Position numbers and translations under genes: made by a program. 64,000 nt of DNA from Thiocapsa sp. (GTDB taxonomy: Bacteria; Pseudomonadota; Gammaproteobacteria; Chromatiales; Chromatiaceae), in the NCBI RefSeq assembly GCF_018399035.1, contig NZ_CP073760.1, positions 4,650,501 through 4,714,500 of the forward strand, written 5' to 3'. The notes under the pieces are model-generated. The model searched no databases, was not told where the DNA came from, and was given only the letters and a program-made list of their open reading frames with translations. Below are positions 63,502-64,000 of this stretch, piece after piece; position 1 is the first letter of the stretch, and every line of letters starts with the position of its first letter.

Positions 63502-64000
63502 TTAGCCTGCCGACCGGGCGCGCAAGATGTCGTAGGTTCGCTCGAGCGAGGCGGTGATCTCGCGCTCGCGGTCGACGGCAAAGGCCAGGAATGCCTTGGC
63601 GATGGTCGAAAGATCGCGCCCCTTCGGGTGGACCAGATACCAGGTCCGCTCGATCGGGAAGCCCTCGACGTCCAACATCGCCAGACGCCCTGCACCTCCG
63701 TCGAGCGTCAGGGTGTGTAACGAGAGCGCGGAGATTCCGAGGCCGGCGATGATGGCGTGCTTGATCGCCTCGTTGCTGCCGAGCTCCATGCGCACGTTCG
63801 GGCGCAGGCCCCGCTCGGCGAAGCGGCGCACGACCGAGTCGCGGATGCCCGAGCCGGGCTCGCGCAGCAGGAAGCGCTCCTGTGCCAGACGTTCCATCGT
63901 GATCCCGGATTGACCGACCAGGGGATGATCGGTTCGCGCCAGGACGATCAAGGGATTGGGTGCGAGAAAGGTCGCCTCGACATCGAGGCCGGCGCGGGCG
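63502..64000 (-). CDS. LysR-family regulator, C-terminal part (CbbR-like), runs off the edge
   Basis: The effector-binding domain is read to the stop at 63502: NPLIVLARTDHPLVGQSGIT, RFLLREPGSGIRDSVVRRFA, ERGLRPNVRMELGSNEAIKH, AIIAGLGISALSLHTLTLD, RTWYLVHPKGRDLSTIAKAF. REPGSGIR and the SNEAIKHA stretch match CbbR, the activator of Calvin-cycle genes, among LysR proteins. The DNA-binding half lies beyond 64000. Converges with cbiG with almost no gap. Confidence 0.85.
   Translation of the reverse strand, partial: ARAGLDVEATFLAPNPLIVLARTDHPLVGQSGITMERLAQERFLLREPGSGIRDSVVRRFAERGLRPNVRMELGSNEAIKHAIIAGLGISALSLHTLTLDGGAGRLAMLDVEGFPIERTWYLVHPKGRDLSTIAKAFLAFAVDREREITASLERTYDILRARSAG

Overview
The window is GC-rich DNA from a gammaproteobacterium, most likely a purple sulfur bacterium of the Chromatiaceae (Thiocapsa-like). 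The basis is gene content and style rather than a marker gene: several Uma2-family paralogues, class I fructose-1,6-bisphosphatase, PurT, HflK/HflC, early-branch cobalamin genes, a LysR regulator resembling CbbR, and many group II introns, IS elements and toxin-antitoxin (TA) remnants. No rRNA, tRNA or CRISPR array was recognised.

Layout. Positions 1-23 kb are a mobile-element graveyard. They hold a broken histidine kinase; an IS (795-2711) that splits a DUF5615 toxin gene beside its intact DUF433 antitoxin; a head-to-tail array of three group II introns (3610-11913) whose third, ORF-less copy carries a 3.5-kb four-gene transposon (8361-11874); an IS110-type transposase; a RAYT transposase remnant; an NlpE/META/DUF4377 lipoprotein-like protein; a candidate structured RNA (16.2-16.45 kb); a glutaredoxin; another IS; a sensor diguanylate cyclase; the 3' end of a different group II intron; and a TumE-type toxin gene split by a short palindromic element. 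Positions 23-35 kb are mostly core genes: aldehyde dehydrogenase, yedK, a membrane protein, purT, fbp, two Uma2 proteins and the MrfA/MrfB repair pair. Positions 35.7-53.2 kb are accessory again: a fic/xre remnant, a duplicated and truncated hlyD fused to a broken IS, an MscS channel, an intact VapBC, an RND efflux pair, a broken UPF0175/DUF3368 TA pair, a second group II intron family flanked by an 83-bp direct repeat, an XRE-fused DNA methyltransferase, and a truncated PIN toxin. Positions 53.3-64 kb are core: hflKC, a glutathionyl-hydroquinone reductase, Uma2, a PhnD-C-E-E type ABC importer, cobJ, a short cbiG and the C-terminal part of a LysR regulator.

How it fits together. Five of six recognisable TA-type loci have a broken toxin or effector gene (IS, short palindromic element, internal deletion, nonsense codon, truncation); only VapBC at 42 kb looks intact. 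Single-base losses, often in G/C runs, break many mobile and TA genes, while the core genes stay open even across runs of six G. This could be real decay or incomplete consensus polishing of repeats.

The most interesting structure is the nested locus at 3.6-11.9 kb. Three group II introns lie end to end with a 1985-bp period. The last is an ORF-less mosaic copy, hit near its 3' end by a transposon with ends beginning TGTTGTT and a 5-bp duplication CTTCT. The transposon carries translationally coupled genes for a DUF6431-like protein, a DDE transposase, an AAA ATPase and a 79-residue protein with a canonical sliding-clamp motif, QLDLF. That last feature suggests a compact Tn7/Mu-like element that may sense replication. 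All assignments are from reading the sequence; no database search was run.
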